38,292 nt of DNA from Vulcanimicrobiota bacterium (GTDB lineage: Bacteria; Vulcanimicrobiota; Vulcanimicrobiia; Eremiobacterales; Eremiobacteraceae): assembly GCA_019235715.1 (NCBI GenBank), contig JAFAKE010000035.1:1-38292 (forward strand), in the 5' to 3' direction. The notes under the pieces are model-generated. The model had not been told where the DNA came from, did no database searches, and saw only the letters and a list, made by a program, of their open reading frames with translations. Positions within the stretch are counted from its first letter, which is position 1. Every line of letters begins with the position of its first letter. A program made the position numbers and the translations under genes. This document shows, in pieces, positions 16,716 to 25,857 of this stretch.

Positions 16716-19049
16716 ATGAATCTCTGGTTCATTTCACTGACGCGCGCAGCAGCCGGATTGGCAGCAGCCGCGTTCGTCTGTTGCGCGCTGGCCGGCAACG
16801 CCCAGCAAGCAGCAGCAGCCACGGCAGCCGGCACGACGATCTCGAACACCGCGTCGGCCACCTATACGGACACGAACGGTGTCCAGTATTCGACGAATTC
16901 CAACACCGTCGTCGTCACGGTGCAAAGCGCACCCAGCTTGACCGTCACGACGAATAACGGTGCGGCGGCCGGCACGAACTCGGGCGTCCCCAATACGTGC
17001 TTCGCCGACATCTACACGCTGACGAATACCGGTAACGGTCCGGGTTACTTCCAAGTGACCAACGCGGCACCGGCATTCGGCGGCAATGATTCGGGCGCGG
17101 CGACGCTGACCAACTTCACCGTATCGGTCAACGGCGGTCCGCTGCAGACGTTCGCGACGCTTGCCCTGATGAACACGTATCTGAACTCGGCATCGGGCAA
17201 GGTCACCAACGGCCAAGTCGTGACGCTCACGATCAACTACTGCCAGTCGAACCCGGCGAACGTGCCTGGCTTGATCACGACGACGGTCGTCGCCACGATC
17301 ACGCAGAAAGCGGCGGATATCCCGGGCACCGTCGACACGACGTCTGCGAGCCAGCAGAACACGTATAACGACAGCATCATCGCCGAGGCGCGTCTCGATC
17401 TGCAGAAGTCCGCGGTCGTCAGCGGCACGGCTGGTGCGCCGATCGTGACCTTCACGATCTTGGGCAATAACGGCGGCGGCGCGAACGCCACCGTGCTCAA
17501 GACCCTCAGCAGCGGCGGCTTCGGGTTCCCGAGCTCGGGCATCCTGATCGCGGACAAGATCCCGCAATTCGCCGCAGTCACGCTCACGTTGAACGGAACA
17601 CCGACGTGCACGGGCACGGCGGCAAACGGCTTCCCGGCTGGCGCGAGCGCGACGGTCTACTATACGACCGACGCGACCGGTGCCACTGGCTGGACATCGA
17701 CGAAGCCGGCGTCGCCGCTCTGGGTCGGCTGCTTCGTGGTGCCTTCGAGCGGCACGATCGCGCTGAACTCACATCCCGGGTCTTCGGCGGGCAACGTGCC
17801 GGCTGCGGCCCTCACGCTGACGTTCGCGGTCAACGGACCGACGGGATCGGGTTCGGCCAATCCGTGCGCCGGCTTGGTCGGCCCCGTGACCAACATCGCC
17901 AACAGCGTGGTCGGCGGCAACGCGACGCCACCGGCGGTGACGACGCCGCCGCAGATCATCGGCCCGACGATCAACACCCTTGTCAGCGATGACGGCAGCG
18001 CGGCTGCGGCCAACGCGATCAAGGGCGCGTTGCAAAACGCCACGAGCCTGCAAGGCCCGAGCGGCGCGTCGCAGGTCACGTGCTCGTCCATGCCGATCAG
18101 CCGCACCGTGTTGAACGGTCCACGCACCGCTCCGGGCGCGGTCGGCAGCTACGATGGCGTGCAGGCGGTCAACAACAACAACGACTTCACGGACGTCGGC
18201 TTCGTCCAAGCCGGCTTCACGATCGTCAACAGCAGCACGACGGTGGGCTCGCCGACCGGCAACACCTTCACGGCGGCGGTCACGGGCATCAACGTCTCGA
18301 GCGATATCCAGAACAGCGGCAACATCGACGACACGTATAACATCGTGGCGACGGCGCCCGCGGGCTTCACCGTGCAGTTGTTCCAGGACAACGGCGCGGG
18401 CGCGCCGAGCGCCACGCCGCTGGGCGGCGCGACATCGGGCGCGACTTCGACGGCATCCAACGTCGCCGTCGCCTCGGGCGCAACGCTGCACTACTGGGCG
18501 GTGTATGCCTCGCCGAGCGGTGTGACGACACTCGTGCGCTACGATGGCAACACCATCGCGACCAGCACGAACGACGGCACGGTCCACAACCAGACGCATC
18601 ACGAGCTCTACGCGGGCTTCGTGGCGCTGACCAAGTCGGTCGCCATCGTCACCAACTGCTCGGGCGTCGTGCCGGCTCTCGGCGTCTGCCCCGGCGGTAC
18701 GATGACCTACACGATCGACTATCGCAGCATCGTGACGTTCCCAGGAACCGGCAACACCGAGCCGGCGGCGGCGATCCTGATCACCAAGCCGGGATTGCTC
18801 GTCGTCGCCGATGACGGCACGCTGGGCACGAACAACTGGGCGACGTTCACGAACGGCATCAACGCGAACGCAACCGATACGACTGCAGGCACGATCTTCA
18901 CGTACACTCCGGGCAATCCGCCTGGATCGACGAAGTTCAGCGCGCAGGTCGGTGGCGCCGCGTTCTCGCTGCAAGCTGCGGGATCGGGCGGTTGTACCAA
19001 CGCGGCCAGCTGTTCCGGCCAGATAGCCTTTGCCGTTACCGTGAAGTAG
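16716..19049 (+). CDS. Large secreted beta-repeat surface protein
   Basis: The 777-residue protein starts MNLWFISLTRAAAGLAAAAF, a signal peptide likely cut after AAAA near residue 35. A short motif TTISNTASATYTDTNGVQYS directly after the signal peptide is repeated in the gene at 19077 (TLISNTASATYDDAAGTSYA), so both share an N-terminal module. The long middle is Thr/Ser/Asn/Gly-rich with beta-sandwich patterns and scattered cysteines. The C-terminal part (from about 645) has a DUF11-like segment CPGGTMTYTIDYRSIV and ends NAASCSGQIAFAVTVK. No anchor is visible. AGGAG lies 13 bases ahead of the ATG at 16716 and AAAGAG is nearer; the GTG at 16683 is an alternative. It is likely an extracellular structural protein. 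Confidence 0.85.
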   Translation: MNLWFISLTRAAAGLAAAAFVCCALAGNAQQAAAATAAGTTISNTASATYTDTNGVQYSTNSNTVVVTVQSAPSLTVTTNNGAAAGTNSGVPNTCFADIYTLTNTGNGPGYFQVTNAAPAFGGNDSGAATLTNFTVSVNGGPLQTFATLALMNTYLNSASGKVTNGQVVTLTINYCQSNPANVPGLITTTVVATITQKAADIPGTVDTTSASQQNTYNDSIIAEARLDLQKSAVVSGTAGAPIVTFTILGNNGGGANATVLKTLSSGGFGFPSSGILIADKIPQFAAVTLTLNGTPTCTGTAANGFPAGASATVYYTTDATGATGWTSTKPASPLWVGCFVVPSSGTIALNSHPGSSAGNVPAAALTLTFAVNGPTGSGSANPCAGLVGPVTNIANSVVGGNATPPAVTTPPQIIGPTINTLVSDDGSAAAANAIKGALQNATSLQGPSGASQVTCSSMPISRTVLNGPRTAPGAVGSYDGVQAVNNNNDFTDVGFVQAGFTIVNSSTTVGSPTGNTFTAAVTGINVSSDIQNSGNIDDTYNIVATAPAGFTVQLFQDNGAGAPSATPLGGATSGATSTASNVAVASGATLHYWAVYASPSGVTTLVRYDGNTIATSTNDGTVHNQTHHELYAGFVALTKSVAIVTNCSGVVPALGVCPGGTMTYTIDYRSIVTFPGTGNTEPAAAILITKPGLLVVADDGTLGTNNWATFTNGINANATDTTAGTIFTYTPGNPPGSTKFSAQVGGAAFSLQAAGSGGCTNAASCSGQIAFAVTVK

Positions 19050-19076
19050 CGGAGAAGGCGGCAGGAGCTTAGGCCG

Positions 19077-21221
19077 GTGCGCCGATCTCTCGCTCTGGTG
19101 TTGGCGGCGGCCGGCGCCGGTTGGGTCGTCATGGCGACCCAGCCGGCGCTTGCCGCTACGCCTGCCGGAACGCTGATCTCGAATACGGCGTCGGCGACCT
19201 ACGACGACGCCGCTGGGACGTCGTACGCGACCGACTCGAACACCGTCGTCGCACAAGTCCAAGCGGTGTCTTCGCTGATCGTCACGCCCAAAGAGGCGAT
19301 CGTCAACCCTGCGCTCGACGCGTACGCGGTCGGCACGCCGGTGACGCGCCGCTTCACCATCACCAACACCAGCAACCTCACCGACGCCTATACGATCCAA
19401 GCAGCGACGACGACAAAGGGCGTCATCACCGCGATCAATTTCGTCGTGCCGCCGGCGGGGCCGCCGATTCCGGTCACTGTCGGCAGCACCGTTTCTCCAA
19501 ACGTCGTGCCGGGCGGCACGATGTTCGTCGATGTCACCGTCAACACCGCGGGCGTGCCGGTCGGCACGTCTTGGTCGATCAACATCACCGCGCAGACGAC
19601 CGTCACCGGAACCGCCAACGGGTTGCAATCGGACAGCGGGCAACGCTGGGCGATCGCAGTCCCCGGCCCCAATCTCAGCGGCGTCAAGAAACTCGTCGGC
19701 GGGCAACCTTCCGTCCAATCCGCACCGAGCAGCACGGTCACGTTCACCGTTTCATTCACGAACTCGGGCGGCTTGCCGGCCAATAACGTCGTCATGACCG
19801 ACGTCGTGCCGATCGGCCTGCATCCGATCCTCGCCTCGGTGCTGATCAACAACGTTCCCGCCGGCGGGCAGGCGACGCTCGTCGGACAGACATTGACGGT
19901 CACGATTCCGACAGTGGCGCCGACGCAGACGATCGTCATTCAATTCGAGGCGACCGTCGATCCTAACGCGCAGCTCGGCACGACGATGGTCAACGTCGCG
20001 CAAGTGAGCGCGACTGGCGTCGGACCGTTCAGCTCCTCGCCTGCGAGCGTCTTCGTCGGCACGGGCAACATCGTGTACGACGGCTTGGCGGGTCCCGGTT
20101 TTCCGATCGGCAGCGCTGCGCTGACGCTCACCAAGCCGCCGGCGATCACGCCGTTCGCCCTCACCGGCACGGGCGTCGCGCCCAACAATGCGAACGCGAA
20201 TCCGTTCACGACCGATTCGACCGGCACGTACTCGTACGGCTTCGGCACGAATCAGTTCGGCGGTCCGATCGGGGATGCGCATTACATCCTGACGGTCGTC
20301 GCATCCGGCTATTTGAACCGGCAAGTCGACGTCGTGCTGCACGCGGATCCGAGCCTCACGCTGTACACGGCGACGATCAAGGCGCTTGACGGACAGCAGC
20401 TCGCCACGCCCGGCGGCTTCACGCTGACGCCCGGTCCCGTGACGCTCAACAACGTGTTCAATATCCTCGGCAACATCCCGATGTTCACGGCGCATCCGAT
20501 CCAGATCACAAAGGCCGTCGATCAGCAAGCCGTGTCGACGGCCAGCCGCGTCATCTTCACGATCAACTTCTCCAATGCGTCGCTCGCGACGTTGACCAAT
20601 ACCAAACTGATCGACACGCTGCCGCCGGGCATCGCATATGGCCCGGGCACCGCGTTGGTCGACGGCGTCCATCAAGAACCGGTCGTCAACGGCCGCACGC
20701 TGACCTGGTCCTTCGGCACGCTGGCGCCGGGCGCATCGCACACGATCGTGTACGCCGGGCTCGTGCTGCCGCAAGCAGTCGTCAACACGACGCTGACCAA
20801 CGTCGCGGCGGTGACCGCGACGGCAGCGGGGGCCGACTTGAGCGCATCGGCGGAAGCGTCGGTCTACGTGCTCAGCGGCGGCGCGTTCTCGTACACGATT
20901 CCGATAACCGGCCGCGTCTACATCGATGTCGCCGGCCTCGGCAAATTCGTGCCCGGCGACAAAGGCGTGTCCGGAGTCCGCCTGTATCTCGAAGACGGCG
21001 AATACGTCGTCACCGACGCCGACGGCCGCTACTCATTCCCGTCGGCCCGCCCCGGTATGCACGTCGTGCATCTCGACGTGACGACGCTGCCGTCGGGCGT
21101 GCATCCCTTCCCGGACGGCCTCAACATCGAAAGCACGCACAGCGTCACGCGGCTCGTGCACGGCATTCTCGATACCGGGCTGCTGCAAGACATCAACTTC
21201 GGGCTGGAGGCGGCGAAATGA
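19077..21221 (+). CDS. Secreted DUF11-repeat protein with C-terminal SdrD/Cna-B-like domain
   Basis: The 714-residue protein begins at GTG 19077 (AGGAG 11 bases upstream) with a signal peptide ending QPALAATPAG. The shared TLISNTASATY module follows, then DUF11-type domains at about 200-300 (STVTFTVSFTNSGGLPANNV, TDVVPIGL) and at about 475-590 (SRVIFTINFSNASLATLTNT, DTLPPGIAYG). From about 608 there is a SdrD/Cna-B-like domain: ITGRVYIDVAGLGKF, PGDKGVSGVRLYLEDG, TDADGRYSFPSARPG. Such domains usually form stiff rods in cell-surface proteins. The last codons overlap the ATG of the beta-barrel gene (ATGA), so this protein and the barrel are made together. The C-terminal domain ends GLLQDINFGLEAAK and may contact the barrel; that is inferred. 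Confidence 0.88.
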   Translation: MRRSLALVLAAAGAGWVVMATQPALAATPAGTLISNTASATYDDAAGTSYATDSNTVVAQVQAVSSLIVTPKEAIVNPALDAYAVGTPVTRRFTITNTSNLTDAYTIQAATTTKGVITAINFVVPPAGPPIPVTVGSTVSPNVVPGGTMFVDVTVNTAGVPVGTSWSINITAQTTVTGTANGLQSDSGQRWAIAVPGPNLSGVKKLVGGQPSVQSAPSSTVTFTVSFTNSGGLPANNVVMTDVVPIGLHPILASVLINNVPAGGQATLVGQTLTVTIPTVAPTQTIVIQFEATVDPNAQLGTTMVNVAQVSATGVGPFSSSPASVFVGTGNIVYDGLAGPGFPIGSAALTLTKPPAITPFALTGTGVAPNNANANPFTTDSTGTYSYGFGTNQFGGPIGDAHYILTVVASGYLNRQVDVVLHADPSLTLYTATIKALDGQQLATPGGFTLTPGPVTLNNVFNILGNIPMFTAHPIQITKAVDQQAVSTASRVIFTINFSNASLATLTNTKLIDTLPPGIAYGPGTALVDGVHQEPVVNGRTLTWSFGTLAPGASHTIVYAGLVLPQAVVNTTLTNVAAVTATAAGADLSASAEASVYVLSGGAFSYTIPITGRVYIDVAGLGKFVPGDKGVSGVRLYLEDGEYVVTDADGRYSFPSARPGMHVVHLDVTTLPSGVHPFPDGLNIESTHSVTRLVHGILDTGLLQDINFGLEAAK

Positions 21222-24200
21222 AGCGCCTTGCCGCCGTCCTGTTGATGTTCGCCGCGCTTGCGCTGTCGCCGGCGCTCGTGCCGTCGCCGGCGTCGGCGGA
21301 CGTGCCGCAGGTCGCCGACTTGAGCAACCTCACCTACACCGCTACCGGTGATCTCAGCGCGACACTCGTCGCGCCGGCCGACAAAAGCGCGTCGCCGACG
21401 ATCGCATCGAAGTTCTTGGTCTCGACCGGCCCAGGCGGCGGCGTCGAACTGCGCGTGAACGGCAAGGTCATCTCGACCAAGCAGATCGGGACGCGGACCG
21501 TCAACAAGAAGACCGGCGAGACGCGTTACGAGTACTTCGGCGTCATCCTCGCCGAAGGCCCCAACGCCGTCGACATCACGCCGCTCGGCGCTATGGGCGC
21601 GCGCGGTCCGATGACGCATTACACGGTGTACGGTCCGGGCAAGCCCGTCCACTTCTCGTTCTTGCTCGACCATACGCTGCGCGCCGATGGCGGCAGCACC
21701 GTCAGCACGCTGAACATCACCGCGCTCGACCGCTGGTACAACGCGGCGATGCCGGGCGCGATCATCAAATTGAACATCACGTCCGGGTACGCGCAGTTCC
21801 TCGTCGCGACGCCGACCGGCGAAGGCAAACCGCCGCTGTATCACCCGACGTCAGCGGTCGAGGTTCCCGTCGCGCCGGGCGGCGTCGAACAGATCCATCT
21901 GATCGGCGGCTTGCTGCCCGGTGAAGCGATGCTGCAGCTCGTCGCCGCCGACGTCGTGACGAGCGAGCGCTTCTACGTCGAGCCCAATTTGCGCAAGCCG
22001 CTCGTCGCGGGCCTGGTCACCGCCGGCGTGGGTGCGGTGCCCGGTTTTGCCGGCATGCCGGCCGCGGTTCCCGACGGCCAGCAGACGCGCGAAGGGCGCA
22101 TCGCGATCTTCGCGACGGGCACGATCTTCGACAATATCCTTGCGACTGCCGCGTACGATACCGCAAACGTCTTGCAGCAGAACTTGCAAGGCCCATACGT
22201 CACCGACCCGTACGATCGCCCGTTCCAAACGTACGGCGACACCAGCTATCAGCATGACGATGCGCTCTCGCGCGATCATCTGTACGCGCGTTTCGACCTC
22301 AACCAGAGCAGCCTCATGTGGGGCGAGTTCCGGCCGGACACGGGCTCGGACGATCCCGATGCGGCATATCACCTGCTGATCGACGGCGCCAAACTCGAGC
22401 TGGGTACGACCCGCTCGCGCGTGGTCGCGTTCACCGCCGATAACGACTTCGCATACGCGCGCCAGCAGTTCAACCCGAGCGGCCTGTCGCTGAGCGGGCA
22501 GATCTTGCGTCCGAATATCGTCGTCGGATCCGACGTCGTGATGCTGGTCGTCCTCGACAAGCGAACGGGCGCAGTGTTGAGCCAGACCTTCATGGTCAAT
22601 AACGTCGACTATACGCTCGACTACAGCACCGGCTTGCTGCGCTTCATCAATATTCCGCTGCCGTACGACGACCATTTCAATCCGCAGGTCGTCCAAGTGC
22701 AATACGAATACGGCGGCGTCGGGGTGAGCTCCGAGACGACGGGCGGGCGCGCGAACATCTTACTCGACAAGAAGGGCACCGTACAGCTCAACGTCGGGTA
22801 TGTCAACGACTTCACTGGGATCGCCAACTTCTCGCTCTTCGAGCAGAGCATCACCGGCACGACCCATGGCGGGTCGTGGAGCGTCGGCCACACGGTTTCC
22901 AATGGACCGCCGCTCGGCGGCCTGCCGGCAGCGAGCCAAACGGGCTCCGAGATCCACGCGACGTTCTCGCAGGTCTCAGGTCCCAACCGTTTATCGTTCG
23001 AATTCGACACCGCCAGCGCGCAGTTCGATAACCCGTTCGGCGGTTTTGCCACACCGGGTCTGACGAGCTACAATTTGGATGCGCGCCACTTGTTCAATCC
23101 GGACAGCGACCTCGCGCTCAATTTCAACCTGCAGCACAACATCAGCCCGACCGGGTCGCAAGAGCAGTCGCAAGCCTCCGCCCTCTACCACCATTCATGG
23201 AAGGACCGCTTGATCGTCAAGGTCGGCGTTCAGACCAACATCACTTCGAACGTCGCATCCGCGATCACGGGAGCTACGGTGACCGGTTCCGATCTGCAAT
23301 CGATCGTCGGCGTCGCGTATAAGTTCACGCCGCGCCTCGCGCTCGGCGTTGAGGACATCGCCAATATCGGCGGCGGCACCACCGCGCCGAGCGAACCGGC
23401 GCAGGCGCTCGCGCAGCTGACATACACGATCCCGAACAACACGAAGTTCTACGTGCGCGACCGCTGGAGCTCGCAGCCGACCGAGAGCTTCGCGACGTCG
23501 TCGGCGCCGTTCACGACGGTTTCGCAAGCGACGCAGTCGTTCGCGGTCGGTTTCTCGCGCGACATGTCGGCCGCGACCGCAGTCGACGCTGAGTGGGGGG
23601 TCGATCATACCAACGACGGTGCGGACGTGTACTCAGCTTACGGCGTCCACGAGAAGTTCACGCTGGGCAAGAACGTCCACGGCGACGGCTTCGTGCAGGA
23701 CGGAAACGCCATCGGCGCAGCCATGGCCGGGTTCTTCGTATATGGACTCAACGCGTCGTATACGAATGCGCATAATTTCACCGCCGCGGCGTCGTGGCAA
23801 AACCGGACCGGCTCGCAACCGGGCAGCAGCCTGACCGCCGGTTTCACCGGCCCGCTCGGCTCGAGCTTCGCGATCCAAGGCACGGTGCAAGATTCGTGGA
23901 CGCCGCTTGCGTTCGACGATCAAGACCGCGTCGGTCTGGCCTGGCGCCCTGCGCGGAACGATCGCGGCGCGACGCTCGTCGAGTGGGACCACCGGATCGG
24001 CAGCATCTCGACGCTGAGCCAGCAGACCGACGTCATCATGGTGCAGCAGGTCTATCGGCCGTCGCAGACGCTTGAGTTGGCCGGGCGCTGGGCGTACAAG
24101 ATGGATGGCGGCGCGTACTATCTGCCGCACACGTCGCTCGTCGGACTGCGTGCCGATCAGCGCTTCGGTCCGCGCTACGACTTGGGCGTCGAGACGCAGG

Positions 24201-24406
24201 TCGTCGAGCCCGCCGGCATCCCTGCCGCCAAATCCACCGACTTCGCCGTGGAGAACGGCTATCGCATCGGCGGCGCCGCGCGCTTCGCGGTCGGTTACAA
24301 TTTCGCAGGCTCAGCCGATCCGACGCTGACCGGCGCGCCGGTCCGCCGCGGCGCGTACGTCACGTTGACATCCGTCGTCGACCACATCTTCGGCTGGGGA
24401 CGTTGA
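21218..24406 (+). CDS. Large outer-membrane beta-barrel protein with N-terminal beta-sandwich domains
   Basis: The 1062-residue protein has a signal peptide (MKRLAAVLLMFAALALSPALVPSPASA). Beta-sandwich domains follow to about 290, including KFLVSTGPGGGVELRVNGKV and a Big/invasin-like part at about 145-260 (LNITALDRWYNAAMPGAIIK). From about 340 come amphipathic strands typical of an outer-membrane barrel: DHLYARFDLNQSSLMWGEFR, VDYTLDYSTGLLRFINIPLP, VQVQYEYGG, then many alternating strands to the end at VVDHIFGWGR. Barrel-linked surface proteins with this VDYxTGxLxF signature are seen beside DUF11 proteins in other diderms, as far as I recall, but no role has been assigned that I can name. It may export or hold the secreted repeat proteins of this operon. 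Its ATG overlaps the previous stop and its stop overlaps the next TTG start. Confidence 0.85.
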   Translation: MKRLAAVLLMFAALALSPALVPSPASADVPQVADLSNLTYTATGDLSATLVAPADKSASPTIASKFLVSTGPGGGVELRVNGKVISTKQIGTRTVNKKTGETRYEYFGVILAEGPNAVDITPLGAMGARGPMTHYTVYGPGKPVHFSFLLDHTLRADGGSTVSTLNITALDRWYNAAMPGAIIKLNITSGYAQFLVATPTGEGKPPLYHPTSAVEVPVAPGGVEQIHLIGGLLPGEAMLQLVAADVVTSERFYVEPNLRKPLVAGLVTAGVGAVPGFAGMPAAVPDGQQTREGRIAIFATGTIFDNILATAAYDTANVLQQNLQGPYVTDPYDRPFQTYGDTSYQHDDALSRDHLYARFDLNQSSLMWGEFRPDTGSDDPDAAYHLLIDGAKLELGTTRSRVVAFTADNDFAYARQQFNPSGLSLSGQILRPNIVVGSDVVMLVVLDKRTGAVLSQTFMVNNVDYTLDYSTGLLRFINIPLPYDDHFNPQVVQVQYEYGGVGVSSETTGGRANILLDKKGTVQLNVGYVNDFTGIANFSLFEQSITGTTHGGSWSVGHTVSNGPPLGGLPAASQTGSEIHATFSQVSGPNRLSFEFDTASAQFDNPFGGFATPGLTSYNLDARHLFNPDSDLALNFNLQHNISPTGSQEQSQASALYHHSWKDRLIVKVGVQTNITSNVASAITGATVTGSDLQSIVGVAYKFTPRLALGVEDIANIGGGTTAPSEPAQALAQLTYTIPNNTKFYVRDRWSSQPTESFATSSAPFTTVSQATQSFAVGFSRDMSAATAVDAEWGVDHTNDGADVYSAYGVHEKFTLGKNVHGDGFVQDGNAIGAAMAGFFVYGLNASYTNAHNFTAAASWQNRTGSQPGSSLTAGFTGPLGSSFAIQGTVQDSWTPLAFDDQDRVGLAWRPARNDRGATLVEWDHRIGSISTLSQQTDVIMVQQVYRPSQTLELAGRWAYKMDGGAYYLPHTSLVGLRADQRFGPRYDLGVETQVVEPAGIPAAKSTDFAVENGYRIGGAARFAVGYNFAGSADPTLTGAPVRRGAYVTLTSVVDHIFGWGR

Positions 24407-25857
24407 AGCTCCTAAAACGCGCGTTCGGCGTGGGAGTGCTGCTGCTTGCGGCGGCTGTCGCCGCATCCGCGGCCGTGAACGGCCCCGGGCCAGTCGCGTA
24501 CGTCTACGAGACGACGTTTAACGGCGTTGCCACCGGCCCGACGGGGCCGGATCCAGCCAATTTCAACACGCAGGTCTGGGGATCTGCCACACCCCCGGCA
24601 GGCTCGCTGCTCGGCAGTTCGTCCACGTTCAACGGCACGCTGATCAATATGTTGACGGCCGGGAATCAGTTCGCCGGCACGCAACTCTGGACGTGCAACG
24701 CGACCCTGTTCACGTACTGCGTGGGCACGCAAGCGGTCGGTTCGACCGTCGGCAACGCGTCGCAGGTCTTCGAATTCATCATCGTGCAGTCGTGGCCGTT
24801 CTACGTCGATTCTGCCGGCGCGTCAAATGTTACGAATGGCAACTTCACGGGCGAGACGACGAGCGACGACGGTTCGTGGATGGTGCTCGGACCCGCCGCG
24901 TTCACCTACGCGCAGCCTGCGAATTTTCAAGGCGCGACCGGCTTGACCGCGGGCACTGCCATGGTCGACAATTCGGCGAATCAGGCGCCGACGAGCAAGA
25001 CGGGCACGTTCAAAGTCGCAGTCCAAGCCGCATGCGCCAACAACCTCTATTGGCTCACGATGCAGTACGACGAAGCAGAAGGCGGCGACGCGCAACTCGA
25101 GTACTCATGGCAGCCGCCGGGCGCCGGCGCGCTCGGCACGGTGACGCAAGCCGCCGTCTACGGCCAAGTGCGCTACCTCGGCACCGGAACGTCTGGCGAA
25201 TCGGTGCAAGTCACCGACCCTAATGGTGGGACTCACACGGTCACTACCGACTCCCACGGCTGCTATGGCTACAATTACGCGCCGTACAGCGGCACGCAGC
25301 CGGTCACCATCACCGCGACTGAGACGGTTCACGGCAGCGGCAGTATTGCGTCGACCGTCAGCGTGCCGATCGGCGGCGCGATCCGCCAAGACTTCGATTT
25401 TCCACCTCCCAAGGTCGAGCTGACCAAGCGCATCACGCAAGTCAAGACGTACGGGCCGACGCCCGGACCCGCGACGACGCCGCGCGTGATCACACCAACG
25501 CCGGACCCGGGCAGTCTCGCGGGCGTCAACGGCACCGTCAACTACCAGCCTGGTTTCTATCCGAAAGACGTCGTCACGTACACCGTGTACTTCCGCAACA
25601 TCGGCGGCTATCCGGCACAAGGCCCGGGCGGCGTCGGGCCGACGTTCAGCGACATCCTTGCAAATCCACTCGTCTATGTCGCGAGTTCGCAAACATTCAC
25701 GTGCTGCGCGAGTCCCGTCGTCACCATCGGCGCAGCGTTCACACAAGCCGGCCAGACGTTGAGCTGGGCGATGGCGGCGCCGCTGCCGACGCCGAATCCT
25801 GCGGGCACGGCGGGCCCCATCCAGGGCAACACGAGCTACCAGGTCACGGTGCCTTAG
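24403..25857 (+). CDS. Secreted protein with carboxypeptidase-regulatory-like and DUF11-like domains, last gene of the surface operon
   Basis: The 484-residue protein starts at TTG 24403, overlapping the barrel stop by four bases, with GGGGAC just upstream. The signal peptide is MKLLKRAFGVGVLLLAAAVAASAA. The first 240 residues form a beta-rich domain with cysteines, possibly lectin-like (YVYETTFNGVATGPTGPDP, NLYWLTMQYDEAEGG). A carboxypeptidase-regulatory-like domain lies at about 245-330 (VYGQVRYLGTGTSGESVQVT, TTDSHGCYGYNYAPYSG). A DUF11-like domain follows at about 345-484 (VELTKRITQVKTYGPTPGP, YPKDVVTYTVYFRNIGGYP). The regular domain order in a surface operon suggests a tip or accessory component, by inference. 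Its end overlaps the convergent propeller gene by 14 bases, leaving no room for a terminator between them. Confidence 0.82.
   Translation: MKLLKRAFGVGVLLLAAAVAASAAVNGPGPVAYVYETTFNGVATGPTGPDPANFNTQVWGSATPPAGSLLGSSSTFNGTLINMLTAGNQFAGTQLWTCNATLFTYCVGTQAVGSTVGNASQVFEFIIVQSWPFYVDSAGASNVTNGNFTGETTSDDGSWMVLGPAAFTYAQPANFQGATGLTAGTAMVDNSANQAPTSKTGTFKVAVQAACANNLYWLTMQYDEAEGGDAQLEYSWQPPGAGALGTVTQAAVYGQVRYLGTGTSGESVQVTDPNGGTHTVTTDSHGCYGYNYAPYSGTQPVTITATETVHGSGSIASTVSVPIGGAIRQDFDFPPPKVELTKRITQVKTYGPTPGPATTPRVITPTPDPGSLAGVNGTVNYQPGFYPKDVVTYTVYFRNIGGYPAQGPGGVGPTFSDILANPLVYVASSQTFTCCASPVVTIGAAFTQAGQTLSWAMAAPLPTPNPAGTAGPIQGNTSYQVTVP

Noticed and set aside
17769-20774. Minus-strand frames of 649 and 340 codons opposite the surface operon
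   Set aside because: Very rich in Arg, Asp and His and opposite proteins with signal peptides and domain matches, so treated as shadows.
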